Assembly (NCBI GenBank): GCA_016169945.1 | Contig: JADLSH010000369.1 | Location: 7,589,001-7,653,000, forward strand | Origin: Trachythela sp. YZ-2020 | Taxonomy: Eukaryota; Cnidaria; Anthozoa; Malacalcyonacea; Clavulariidae | DNA length: 64,000 nt | Direction of reading: 5' to 3' | Shown here: positions 1-11,252 of the stretch, piece after piece | Layout of the letters: every line of letters begins with the position of its first letter | Position numbering within the stretch: the stretch's first letter is position 1 | Made by a program: the position numbers and the translations under genes | The notes under the pieces: generated by a model | Databases searched by the model: none | The model's input: the letters and a program-made list of their open reading frames with translations, nothing else | Told to the model about the DNA's origin: nothing

Positions 1-788
1 GATTGAAAGGCGATCCCTTATTATCCATTTATCCCTCGAAGACCATAGTCATCCACGATACTCTGTTTTTATCGACAAAGACTTTCAAAGACTCAAACAA
101 AACACACAGACACACACAAAGTATGGATTTTATTGTTTTTATTTTTTGGCTAGATTTACTAACGTACAAGACTTATGAAATAACAGAAAGTACGCCAGAG
201 TGATACGAATCGACGCCATCCAAAAAATCACGCCACGCCAACTCGTTTACGCCAAAATCAAGATTACTTTTACGCCAACTTTGGCGTAATACACGAAACT
301 CCACGCCGAATATATTCGGCGTAACATACGAACTTTCCACTATGGCCCCTCCAACCTCAAATTATTTGTTTCCTATTAAATTCCTACAGTCATCACACAA
401 AGTTTAATAAATTATACACCTGAATGCTCTAAATGTGAGCCTTTAGATTCCTTACCCTTTTAATTCTTCAACTGTAATGACATTTTGTGCATGAACACTG
501 TCACAAAACCACTCAAGAAAAGGCAAAGTATCTTCGTTTTCAAACATCCAGTCAAAACTTTCTGCAGACAATTTGCCGTCATAACATATCCTTTTTAGAG
601 CATCCACGAATCTTATTCCGCTCATGTTTCTTGCTGGAAATGTCCCTAGTGCTCAACGTTTCCTTCATGTAGTTTACCAACGAAAATCACAAGAGAAAGT
701 CGAGTTGACAGTGAATAAAATTGATTAGAAATATGAAATATTTGACTCCATATTTTCTTTTTGTTGTTTTGAATTTCCCGCTCTAATC
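1..788. other. Intergenic, no supported gene
   Basis: No convincing coding sequence is seen. The stretch at 215-340 repeats short 'tacgccaa/ttggcgta' words and contains a perfect 20-bp palindrome at 303-322 (ACGCCGAATATATTCGGCGT). The short open frames here show no family motif. Confidence 0.5.
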
Positions 789-1162
789 CAGTGAGCTCCA
801 TATATATCTGGAGTAAGAACTTCTAATGTTCGGCCAATAGGCCAAGTGAAGCCAAAGATGGCGGCAATTGACGTCCAAACTCATGAAGGTCATAAACAGT
901 TTTCATACCATTTTTCTAGCTAATTCCAGTTTTTTCTAACAGATCGTATCGCTAATCAAGTTATTAGTTCATAAAATCATGATGTTATTGTTTACATCGG
1001 AGTAAAAACACAAAATTTCGGCACACTCCTTGCCGGCTTGTGCAAACCGCGCGGTCGAAAACAATAGAAAGGGATTGGCACTGGACGTCAATTTCCGCCA
1101 TCTTTGGCTTCACTTTTTGGACATAAGTTCTCACTCCAGATATATATATATAGAGCTCACTG
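789..1162. mobile_element. Inverted-repeat MITE, CAGTGAGCTC ends
   Basis: The left 80-90 bases (789-875) are the imperfect reverse complement of the right end (about 1083-1162). The ends read CAGTGAGCTC and GAGCTCACTG, and both arms carry an 'aagatggcgg'-like word. A related end lies at about 59225-59310 ('gagctttatatatctggag...acatggcgg'), so this is a repeat family and not a chance hairpin. The CAGTG ends suggest hAT, but the 8 bases on either side do not match, so no target duplication supports that. No transposase is present. Confidence 0.6.
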
Positions 1163-1169
1163 GTGCTTC

Positions 1170-2415
1170 CCAGTGCTTCCACTTTCATAAAACTGGATTT
1201 CCTGTTTTCATCCTTATTTATTGCAATATTTCCTGGCAGAAATTGCAAAATTTCCTGGCAAATTTCCTGGCATTTCCTTTTTTTATATTTAGCCTTTAAT
1301 TTAGAAATTTCCCTACTATACATTTGCTGTTACCATATATAGTTTACATAGTAAATTTACATCTTGAGATTTTCGTCTTTTTCGAACATTTGTCATTTTT
1401 ATTTTTTTACAAATTATTATTTTCAACCGCTGCCCATTTGAGTTGAGCCTGCGAGCGATTCCCAAGCAATTTCCGAATCGATACCGAGCGATTTCCGAAG
1501 TTGATGCGACGGCGAAAACGCCGCCAATTGAAGGCGCAAATCAAATTGCCGGCGTATATTCAACATTTTACTAGTTACTACGCCACACATAGACTATTTT
1601 AAAGTCCCAATGGTTGGAATCTAAGAATTTCCTGGCAATTTCCTGGCAATTCATTTATATTTCCTGCCAATTTCCTTCCAAAAAGGATTTCCTGGCATTT
1701 TTCCTGGCAGAGCCCAATATTTCCTTTTGCCAGGAAATTTCCTGGCAAGTGGAAGCTCTTGTGCTTCCACTTTCACAAAACTGGATTTCCTGTTTTCATC
1801 CTTATTTATTGCAATTTTCCTGCCAGAAATTGCAAAATTTCCTGGCAAGTTTCCTGGCATTTCTTTTTTTTATATTTAGCCTTTAGAAGTTTTCCTACTA
1901 TATCATTTGCTGTTACCATAGTTTACATAGTTTATATCTTGAGATTTTCGTCGTTTTCGAACATTTGTCATTTTTTTAACATTAAATTATTATTTTCAAC
2001 CGCTGCCCATTTGAGTTGAGCCTGCGAGCAATTCCCGAGCAATTTCCGAATCGTACCGAGCGATTTCCGAAGTTGAGGCGAAGGCGAAAACGCCGCCAAT
2101 TGAAGGCCCAAATCAAATTGCCAGCGTTTGAAAACTCTATGATAGGTAGCTTTCTTGTATATTCAACATTTTACTAGTTACTACTAATAATAATAATATT
2201 TAATATTTATATTGCGCAAATTAACATGCTGATAGTATACGCCACACATAGACTATTTTAAAGCCCAAATGGTTGGAATCTCAGAATTTCCTGCCATTAT
2301 CCTGGCAATTCATTATATTTCCTGCCAATTTCCTTCCAAAAAGGATTTCCTGGCATTTTTCCTGCCACAGCCCAATATTTCCTTTTGCCAGGAAATTTCC
2401 TGGCAAGTGGAAGCC
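1170..2415. repeat. Diverged tandem duplication of a ~0.6 kb unit
   Basis: The block beginning 'gtgcttccactttca' at about 1170 recurs at about 1758. The block beginning 'atggttggaatct' at about 1609 recurs at about 2268. The unit holds many copies of 'atttcctggca' and its complement. The second unit has roughly 70 extra bases at 2125-2235, including an ATA/AAT-rich stretch. Open frames in this block are by-products of the simple composition. Confidence 0.75.
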
Positions 2416-2748
2416 CTGGCTCTAATAATAAAGGTGCTTCCACAGCAGTAAATAATATTCCCATGATTCTTTTTCATTTTCCTCATTAAATTAACTCCTA
2501 TATGTCAAAAAATATAAAATTTCAAGTTCACTTATAGCAAAAATGATTACATCAGGTGAAAATGTGCTTTCCCTATTGCAACACATATCTTCATTTTGTG
2601 AAATATATAGTTGCTTTTTGGGTAATAACTATTTACTAATATAACTGTTACCACAGACACTCGCGTTGCTATGGCAACAACAGCGTATGAACCATATGAA
2701 CTACTAAGGTTTCTCCAGAGCTCACTTGCCCCAGTCTTTTACCCGACG

Positions 2749-3155
2749 CAGTGTGACCAGACATGGTAATTTAAATTACTTTTGGTAATTTCTCGCAATT
2801 TTAAAGCAGTAATTACTATAGTAATTTTTTGAAAATTGTAGGGAATATTTACTCCTGTTTTCCAATACTGACTTTCATTTCATATGGAGATATTTCACTA
2901 TATTTAACACCAGATTGTAAACTCCCACATTTTCATTCTTACACAATTTGTGAAAAGAGTGCTATTTCGAAAGCTAGGGTCTTCAAAATAAACCTTCATG
3001 CAGCCCATATGAGAATAACCCAGAAATTTTGAATTTATTTTTTTGGGGGGGGGACAAGTTATGATTGCAATTATGGTTTTAGTAAATTTTAGTCAGATTT
3101 AGTAATGTTTGGCTATTGGTTTGGTAATCACCTCTCAAAAAACCTGGTCACACTG
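2749..3155. mobile_element. hAT-like MITE
   Basis: The element starts CAGTGTGACCAG and ends CTGGTCACACTG, a perfect 12-bp terminal inverted repeat. The flanks are ACCCGACG (2741-2748) and ACCCGACC (3156-3163), an 8-bp target duplication with one mismatch, as expected for hAT. The interior is AT-rich with 'gtaatt' repeats and no coding capacity. Confidence 0.75.
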
Positions 3156-3176
3156 ACCCGACCATTGAACTATAAA

Positions 3177-3586
3177 TAAACTGGAACGATAACTCAGGGG
3201 GGGGAATTGAAGCCAGCTTAATTCAGTTTTTCTGAGGTTTGAGTTGAAATACTTAACGCCGAACATTGGGCTGTATATGAAATTGAAGCTATTAAAAAGT
3301 TATAATTGATATAAAAACTTCAAGACTTTAGGTAAAAAGGAAATACTTAAAACTTTGAGGGAAAATTTGCCGTATTTCACAAAATTGCGGTTGTTTTTGT
3401 ATTTTTTAAGTATTTCCATTTTGCCTAAAGTCTTGAAGTTTTTATATAAAATAGAACTTTTTAATAGCTTCAATTTCATATACAGCCCAATGTTCGGCGT
3501 TAAGTATTTCAACTCAAACCTCAGAAAAACTAGCTTGGCTTCAACGAATCATGGGACTTGATCATAGGAGTTAGCGTTCCAGTTTA
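3177..3586. mobile_element. Palindromic MITE, ~410 bp
   Basis: Arms of about 170 bp (3177-3350 and 3410-3586) are near-exact reverse complements around a short loop. The outer ends read TAAACTGGAACG and CGTTCCAGTTTA. The whole element could fold into one long hairpin. The two facing open frames here are mirror images across the palindrome, not genes. Confidence 0.8.
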
Positions 3587-5079
3587 CTTAGAGTTCACTG
3601 GACCCGACCTATATATTGTCGAGATTTGGATTTGGCGTCGGTTTGTTTATCGCAATTCCGGGGGAATAAAAAGGCTCGAAGAACATTTGAAAAATGAGGG
3701 GGAACATTTGAAATTTCACGTTTTTTTACAAGTTATATATAGGAGTTTAATTGGAAAATGTTAGAAAGTCCAAATTTTAAGGCGTCAACATAAATTTTTG
3801 AAATGCCTCCATATCAAATATTCATTGTCATGTTAAAATTCACACTTTCTATGAATATGGTGCTTTTATCGCAAAATGCACAATTCTTACACCTAACCGC
3901 CTAACTACTTTAATTCCTTTGAAAAAATTCCCTTTAAATTTATTTGGAATTTTGCAAGAATATTTCCCTTGAGTTACTGCGACATCAAATTCCCAGCTAT
4001 TCAAACAGTGTGAGAAAGCGAGGGTTGTTGCAGGGGGCTTATTTATTTTGCCGAAATGCAATAAGTAAGAAACACAGTAAATTACCTGAATTTTAATCCA
4101 ATCAGTACACGTGCATATTAGTTGTTAGGGGGAGGAGCTTAATAAATTTCTTCCTCCCGAAAAAAAAGGGGGGGCTTATTAGAGAGGGAGCTTACCCATC
4201 ATGTTGTTCTCACTTTAATTGTACATTTGACTAGTTCTAGAGTAGCCTGCGAGCACAATTTTCCGTACCAATCGATCTCCGAACCGTACAGAAACCTATG
4301 CTCGCAGGGTACTCCAAGAGTATTATAGGCAATAATTCCTATCAATTTAAATGCATGGCTCCGACCAAGCTTAGCTTATCCCTTCCCCTGGCTTACCTAA
4401 CAATAGAAGTAAAACCATACATGAAGGGAGTAATAATTCTAGCTATGAAGGAAATCTCCAGGAAACTTTAGTTATGACCTCGATCACGTGCACATATCCG
4501 TTATTGGTCTAAAATGGCATAACCTTTTCTTCACGGACTCCGGTAACAAAAATGGAAGATTTGGAAAGGAAAAGGTTAGATCTTAAGGACCTATAATATC
4601 AAAGATGGCGACTGTACGTCACTGCCCTTACCAACTTGCTAACCTCTATAGAGGCAGTTAAACAGGTTTCAAATATTGGGCCTAATATGTAAGCCCAATA
4701 TCTCTCGTAGGCATATAGCAATTCTGGAGAATGAGTATATAGTTATTTTGATTCTACTCGGAATTTAATTTGTAATTTAATTTAATTTGTGCTGATATTA
4801 TATTAAACGATGCAGCTTTTAAGTAGCTACTTATCGAAAAGATCGCTAATTTGAATGGGTCAATATTATACAAACCCTATGCGCCACCCATTTTTCTAAA
4901 AGAATTGAGAAAATGTTGGCAATTAAGATAGAGCCTTACGATAAATATAATTGTTTTGTTTTTGTGGCCAACATCACGTTATTATATCTATTTCAAATAT
5001 AATATATTGCTTATCTACTGTGTATCATACATTTCTTATTATATAGTATATTTTAGTGGTGTATTTATAGAATATAATA
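3587..5079. other. Intergenic with small repeats
   Basis: No gene is supported. A short inverted repeat at 4245-4320 has GAGTAGCCTGCGAGCA-type ends, related to the 'cctgcgagc' words at about 1447 and 2022. G-runs at 4115-4195 recur around 'cttaataaa/cttattag'. Confidence 0.4.
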
Positions 5080-5434
5080 ATAATTTATTCATTTAGATAG
5101 AGGGCATATGTTATATAAGATACTCAACTAAGCGCTTTACATAGTAATAGCTCGAGATATACTAAAGCGTAATAAAATTTAAAATGTAGACTAGAATATA
5201 GTAGAAATCTATGATAAAAATGTTAAAACCCTATGCAGTCCTAACCTATGAAAAGTTAAAAGCCTTCTTAAAAAGGAATGTTTTCAAATGTTTCTTAAAT
5301 ACTAAAATGTTTTCACAGTTCCTCACATTCAGAAGCAGTGAATTCCACAGTTTTGGAGCAGCATGTGCAAAGGCCCGATCTCCTAAAGTCTTACGTACAG
5401 TTTTTTTTCGGGATATGTAACAGACTTTGGTCAT
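5080..5434 (-). pseudogene. LINE (CR1/L2-like) 3' end fragment
   Basis: On the - strand, 5434-5246 reads as a reverse transcriptase C-terminal tail of the type GDRAFAHAAPKLWNSL, ending in FKKHLKTFLFKKAFN. This ending is characteristic of animal L2/CR1-clade LINEs. The 3' UTR-like part continues to about 5080 with 'aaagcgcttagttgag' and finishes in 'aataaattattattata', typical of these elements. No catalytic domain remains, so this is a heavily 5'-truncated copy. Confidence 0.7.
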
Positions 5435-7055
5435 CTGATCTTAATGTCCAGCGATCACTTGATGGTTTGGGAGTAAGCAGTTCAGAAATGTAGATAGGAG
5501 CCATGTTGTTAAGAGCCTAGTAAACTATTTGCACTGATGAAGCCATCTGTGCATGCGGATCAAAGGGCCGCAACTGAACTTTATGTTCTACAATAACAAA
5601 ACAATTACTGTAAGATAGACCCATAACTGATATCAACACTGTCTAACAAAAGTAATTTTCAGGTCCGATGGCTTAAATTATAGCATGTACAGTTTGACAA
5701 AACCCCAAATGCAAATGCGTAGCCACAAAGTGCAATAAAATGTTTATTAGGCCGGATTCAATAGATCATTTTGTGTCATTTTGGTAATGCAAATTATTCC
5801 TAGTTCCAGTTCTCCGACGGGAAATTATACTCTGCCAAACTTTTACCCCGACTAGGAGGGACCACTGATACTTGCACAAGGCCGAGTCAATGTCTTTTTG
5901 CCCACAGGGAAAACTGGATCTAATTTAAAGAAAAAATATTACGGTTGAGTGACCGGATTTGAGCTCACAACGAATCTTCGATCTGGCGTTATTGTTCTGG
6001 GAAACTGGAGTGCAAGGCTGCACATTGCGACTTGTCGACCGATTTCAGACGCATTTTCATGGCCTTTCATCATTATTTTTGAAAAATACGACGTAAACGT
6101 CGTCTGACGACCAACTGAAAATATTCGTCATCGCAGAAGTGTAAATGTTCATTAAGTTATTCCTAGTTCTATATACCATGATAGCAACTGATCATGCTAC
6201 GTTCAATGGCTACTCTGTCATTAGTTTGAAAGAAACATATTTCCTATATAGGCTATGGTTTAAGTAATGTATTTATTGAAAATTTCTTAATCATAGACAG
6301 ATACGTTGGTAAGCTTCAGTATTGTCATGCAGTTCCTCTGATTGGAATGTTACATGAAGCAGGTGCAGTTAGGTTCATAGGATTAATCTAACTCTGTATA
6401 GTTGAAGTTCAGTTGCGGTTGTGCTGAGTTAACCGTTAGAAACCGCACGTGTTTGATAACAATCTCATAAGCGCATACGTCATATTCACGTTATGTAATT
6501 ACTTTAATTAATCTTGATAATGCACTAGCCTCCTCTGCAGGCATCTCTGTAGGGGTCACCTGTTCTCTAGTTATGCAAGTTTAAGTTTCGATTGATTGTG
6601 AGTGCACACTTTGGGCTCGCTAGACTTCGATTACTTCCGTTTGTTAGCGGATTCAATAAGAAATAGAAAACATTTCCCGTCAGTCAGTGATTCAATTTAA
6701 AGAAAGTTATTTTATAATTAGAAATTATAATGAGATGGCTCATGAAAATTGCTCTACTGTTGCTGACGGGACAGGGTCCAGACGGTCCCGATATCTTGAC
6801 TAGGTCACTGGAAGAATCCTAAAGCAGAGGACTTGCTCTTGATTTTACTACTAACCATACAAATTAAGAAGAATGTGCTAAATGAAGAACACTAGTAAGT
6901 TTGGAGTGACTAAAGCAATTACTGATTACACCTAAAGTCCCACATAAAAGAACGAGCAAATTTTGAATCCAAGGAAAAGTGAAACAGTTAACAGTGCTAC
7001 AATTCCGTTTCACCCCTCTGTTTTTTGGATCTAACATTCAATTCCTTGGGAGAAA
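5435..7055. other. Upstream flank of the class A receptor
   Basis: This 1.6 kb has no ORF or repeat that I can assign. It should hold the promoter and 5' UTR of the receptor at 7056, but I can name no specific element. The start-codon context there is gagaaaATGG, which has the favourable purine at -3 and G at +4. Confidence 0.3.
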
Positions 7056-7949
7056 ATGGACCAGATAATCTTTATCAACGCATTTCTATTATGTATTTTT
7101 AATACAATCATGTTAACTGGAATATTTCAGAATTCAATTGTCATATTATGTTTCTGGAGGTCTTGTCAGCTACGAAATAAATTATGTTATTTTATGATTC
7201 TTGTTCTTGCGTGTTTTGATCTCGCTGTGGTCAGTATCACACATCCTTTAATAATGTTGTCAACTATCGCATGGTGTGTCAGAAAAGATGAAATATTCCA
7301 CACAATCAACTTGAATACATCTGCCATATTCTACGGCTCCTCTTTGCTCGCACTCTTGATAATGAACGTGGAACGATATGTGGCGTTGACTTATCCATAT
7401 TTTCATCAAGCATCTGTTACCAAAAGAAGATTATTGACTATTCTTGTTTTTGAACAATTGTTTACGCTAATCGCATCATCGTTATCATATAAGAATTTGG
7501 TATTTCCATATGAGATAACTCCAGCTGTTATACTAGGAACAATTTTTGTTTTACTATTGTTGATAAATTCCAAAATTTTTACAAAAGTGAGAGAAATACG
7601 AAAGAATGACAGTAAAATTCTGGCTTCACTTGGGCGTGATGCTTCTTCTGCTTGTAAAAGACGGAGGCTAAATTTGAAAAACATTTCCAGTTGCATTTTG
7701 ACAGTTTTTTGTTACTTTATATGTTCTTCCCCTGGATTGTTGTATAATATATTGCGCCTGGTCTCAACAACTCTGCTAAGAGACGATGTGTTCATGGGAA
7801 TGGGCCTCTGGGCAAGTACATTGATGAGTTTCAATTCAAGTCTTAACTGTCTTATATTTTTCTGGAAGAACGACACTCTACGAAACCAAGGGAAAAGGAT
7901 AATAAAGAATTGGGATGGTCCTAGACCAAGTGACTCCCACAATCATTAA
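7056..7949 (+). CDS. Rhodopsin-like (class A) G-protein-coupled receptor, intronless
   Basis: A 297-residue seven-transmembrane protein in one exon. Visible class A landmarks are Asn26 in FQNSIVI of TM1; Asp55 in LACFDLAV of TM2 (the sodium-site Asp); Glu106-Arg107-Tyr108 at the end of TM3 (the E/DRY switch); the CYFICSSPG stretch of TM6 with its Pro at 226; and NSSLNCLIFFW at 260-270, a degenerate NPxxY motif in TM7. TM5 is at about 157-175, followed by a basic third loop with KRRR at 201-204. The N-terminus before TM1 is only a few residues and there is no signal peptide. There is a Cys at the top of TM3 region (Cys74), but I see no Cys in the second extracellular loop to pair with it. Cnidarian genomes carry large families of such short intronless receptors; the ligand cannot be inferred. 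It lies about 1.4 kb from the 3' end of a class B receptor gene on the opposite strand. Confidence 0.85.
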   Translation: MDQIIFINAFLLCIFNTIMLTGIFQNSIVILCFWRSCQLRNKLCYFMILVLACFDLAVVSITHPLIMLSTIAWCVRKDEIFHTINLNTSAIFYGSSLLALLIMNVERYVALTYPYFHQASVTKRRLLTILVFEQLFTLIASSLSYKNLVFPYEITPAVILGTIFVLLLLINSKIFTKVREIRKNDSKILASLGRDASSACKRRRLNLKNISSCILTVFCYFICSSPGLLYNILRLVSTTLLRDDVFMGMGLWASTLMSFNSSLNCLIFFWKNDTLRNQGKRIIKNWDGPRPSDSHNH

Positions 7950-8882
7950 CAAACTTCAAGCTGACAGAACTTTGCATGCAGGATCATCACAATACAAGGA
8001 AGTATGACTGTTTCGAGATAATCTAATTGGCGCGCCTTGCGAGTCGCGACAAAATGGCGCGAGTCGCGACAAAATGACAGATATGCGAAATAATAAACGT
8101 CGTGTTTTCCTCACTCGAAATTGTCTTAACGTGGATCGCCTGTCTTGCCTCACTGCATGGGCAATTAATTCCAAAAACAACCTCCACTATATAGGCAGGT
8201 TGATTTTCTTATCACGCGATCTCTTAATTAATGTGGAAAATTAGAATGGAAAATAATGAAATGAATGAAAAAATGATAAAGAATAACCCTTTAATCCTTA
8301 CGCCTCAACACATCGATGTCATCATGTCAGAGCCTCATCAGCTCCTTCAATGCCAAAGAAAGAAAAAGAAACGGCTATACCACCAACGGATTGTTCAGGT
8401 CAAACATGGCTCTTTCACACCGTTTATCTTCAGCGCCTGTGGTGAATGTTTAATATCTTCAATCAGTTGTTTGCTTAATACATTATTTAACTTTTAAGTC
8501 TTCGCATACTAATTCTGGGGAATGGAATGTGTTCAAAATTCCGTTTCGATTATCGAAGAAACAGGAAAACGTTGAAGAAAACATCGTCTTTACATTCACA
8601 GTTGTCATTCAAATTTGAATGCATCGAAAAATCACATTCATGATTAACAGTAATAAACAGCATCATCACAAAAAGTGACTGATGATGCAAGAAAGAATGA
8701 AAACCGCAACAATCTGTCAGTTCTGTCTGTTTCATTTTATGTATAAGCAATTTTCTCAATTGTGATTATACATGCATATAATCTAAATGTCCCATGGAGG
8801 ATAATTTCAGTCCAGATCTGTCTGGAGTGTGGATACAATTAAATTGACACGACAGATAAGATATAATTGCTATGATCCACAC
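7950..8882. other. Intergenic
   Basis: No supported gene. A 23-base word, 'gcgagtcgcgacaaaatg' being its core, is tandemly repeated at 8038-8078. A 'gcgaaataat...ttcctcactcgaaa' phrase at about 8085-8120 recurs near 12030-12066, inside the class B receptor gene. Confidence 0.4.
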
Positions 8883-9187
8883 CAGTGGCGGACACTTCGC
8901 GAAATATTGGGGGTGCGAACTAACGTTGCCAACATATAACCATCAGTGACGTAGCCAGGATTTTCAGTCAAGGGCCCCCCGAAAAAGTACTAGGGAGGGC
9001 CAACATAGAGATTTGTGGTAGTCTAATTCACTTAAATTATAGCCTATCAAGGTCTTCGTGGTTGTAAAATCATTGATACGGCTTTGTTACACAGTTAATC
9101 AGCTATCATTCAAAGGCTATGAGAAATTATTGGGGGGGGGGGCGACCGCTACCCTTGGCGGCTTGGCCCCCCTAGTGTCCGCCACTG
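8883..9187. mobile_element. hAT-like MITE with exact 8-bp TSD
   Basis: The terminal inverted repeats are CAGTGGCGGACAC and GTGTCCGCCACTG (one base differs in length inside). They are flanked by identical ATCCACAC at 8875-8882 and 9188-9195. This is the classical hAT signature. A second hAT-like end ('cagtgacgtagccagg') sits inside at 8944, suggesting a composite or nested origin. No transposase. It lies under 200 bp from the stop codon of the class B receptor gene. Confidence 0.85.
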
Positions 9188-9376
9188 ATCCACACATTGT
9201 CTGTGGTTACATAATTACTCTATATATATACTCTATGGGAATAAGTAATACTTTAATCCTTAAGACTAAAGCCACCAAATGCAGGATCTTCAAGCTTGAG
9301 GTATATGTACAATTAAATTCACACGACCGATGAGAGATCATCCACATTTATCATCCACACAAATATTCATTTTGAA

Positions 9377-9951
9377 TTAAACACTGTTTTCTTGCTCGTC
9401 ATCGCTAGTCAGCCCAGTCCTCCTGATGACAGCCGCGTCAGGACATCCACATTTCGGACCATTGTCACAGGGTGGCGAAGAATGAGACAGCCCACTTGGA
9501 TCAATTGATGGGTCAGGAGAGGGACTAGCTGTCTTTCCTCTCATTGATCTCTCTGTATTCCTTGAGCGAGAACTAAAACTCCAAGAATAACCCTAAAAAT
9601 TATGAAAAAAATTATTCCACATAAACTTCTTTAAATTAATAAACATCTATTGAGAAAAATAGCCGAATAATCAATACATACAAAATTTCAACTTGGATAA
9701 CTGTTTACCGTGTTCGCTCAAAAATTGAAAATCTATATAAATAGTTTTTTGAACAGCTGGCCATTAGTTTATGCCTAAATAAAACTTTACATTGTAGTTT
9801 GGCAGTTTAGGCAACGTTAGCATTGCATGTAGTTCACGCACATGGTCATATATTTAAAATTAACTGCAAAATCAGATTATTAATTTAATATCTCGCATAG
9901 ACGTTGTACGAATTGAAAAGAAACATATCAATTGAACGTCATGCAAGAACA

Positions 9952-9986
<35 letters not shown>

Positions 9987-11103
9987 CAAGAAACCATTCA
10001 GCTAACGTACAGCATTAAACAGCATAGACATGATAAAGAAACTTACTTACATTTTCCAAAATGCGTGTCCCTCGAATGGATGATCTATATTTCGATTTCG
10101 CTTTGTTTAGCAGCTCACCACTGAATGTGATGTAAACCAGACAAGCCAACGTCCCCTAAGAAATTAATAACAATATACACAATCAAAGTATTTATCACTT
10201 TGAAAATGTTCGCGAAATTGCCAGGAAAAGAAGATTTCGCCTTTTTAGCTTTTATATCAAGTGCCACGTTGATCGATGTTTTGCATCAATTAGCCCCTCT
10301 TATAACACCAATAAATAATTAAGGAATGCATGCATCCTTTTTTCTAAAGGTTTGGTTGACAATAATGTAACTGAGAAGATATTTCATTAAATTTGGCATT
10401 ATTTTGATTGTGCTTTGGTTTTTATACTTTCATACTTTACCTGCATTGGGTAGACAATCCGTAGGAAATATTGATACCAGACTGGTGGATTTTGTGGTAT
10501 AAAGAATATTAACAAATAGATTACTCCAAGCAAGGGTGATAGCACAAGTGTCCCTTTGATGGCTTTCCTGGAAATTATAAACGAACGAATAAAATTGCAT
10601 TTTCTAATAAAACTGAAATGCTAAACTTGTGCAAATTATTAAAACATAGTCTCTATAATGCAGTGTCTGGAAACGCGGCAAACTTGAAAGTTTATAGCAT
10701 TGTCCGTGGGTTAATATGTTGAGGGTGTACTGAGAGTGCACGTTTTCTTTGTTTTACAAATGTTAATATTCAGCTGCAGGGATTTTATTGGCTGCTCCTT
10801 CATTATGCTGAGAGAACAATGTGTTTACAGAGCGTGAAGGTGCATAAACATGAAACAAAACAGAAAAAAAAAAGCTTTAGATGCGCGTTTCCAGACTGTT
10901 GTTAGACTATGATTAAAAAAATAAAACAATGTATTGTTGTATTCATAATAATCAATTCAATCCCCTGTGTTGTTAGAAGAAACAAAAGCTTTAGATTTCA
11001 GACCAGACACATAGGGACCACACTAAAAAATCAAAAATCATAAAACAATATGTTTCATTTCATAATATCAAATTAAATCCTTGGTGCTGTTGTTGCTGCA
11101 TGC

Positions 11104-11179
<76 letters not shown>

Positions 11180-11214
11180 GCTGTTGTGTTTGTGTTGTTG
11201 TTGTTATTTATTTA

Positions 11215-11252
<38 letters not shown>

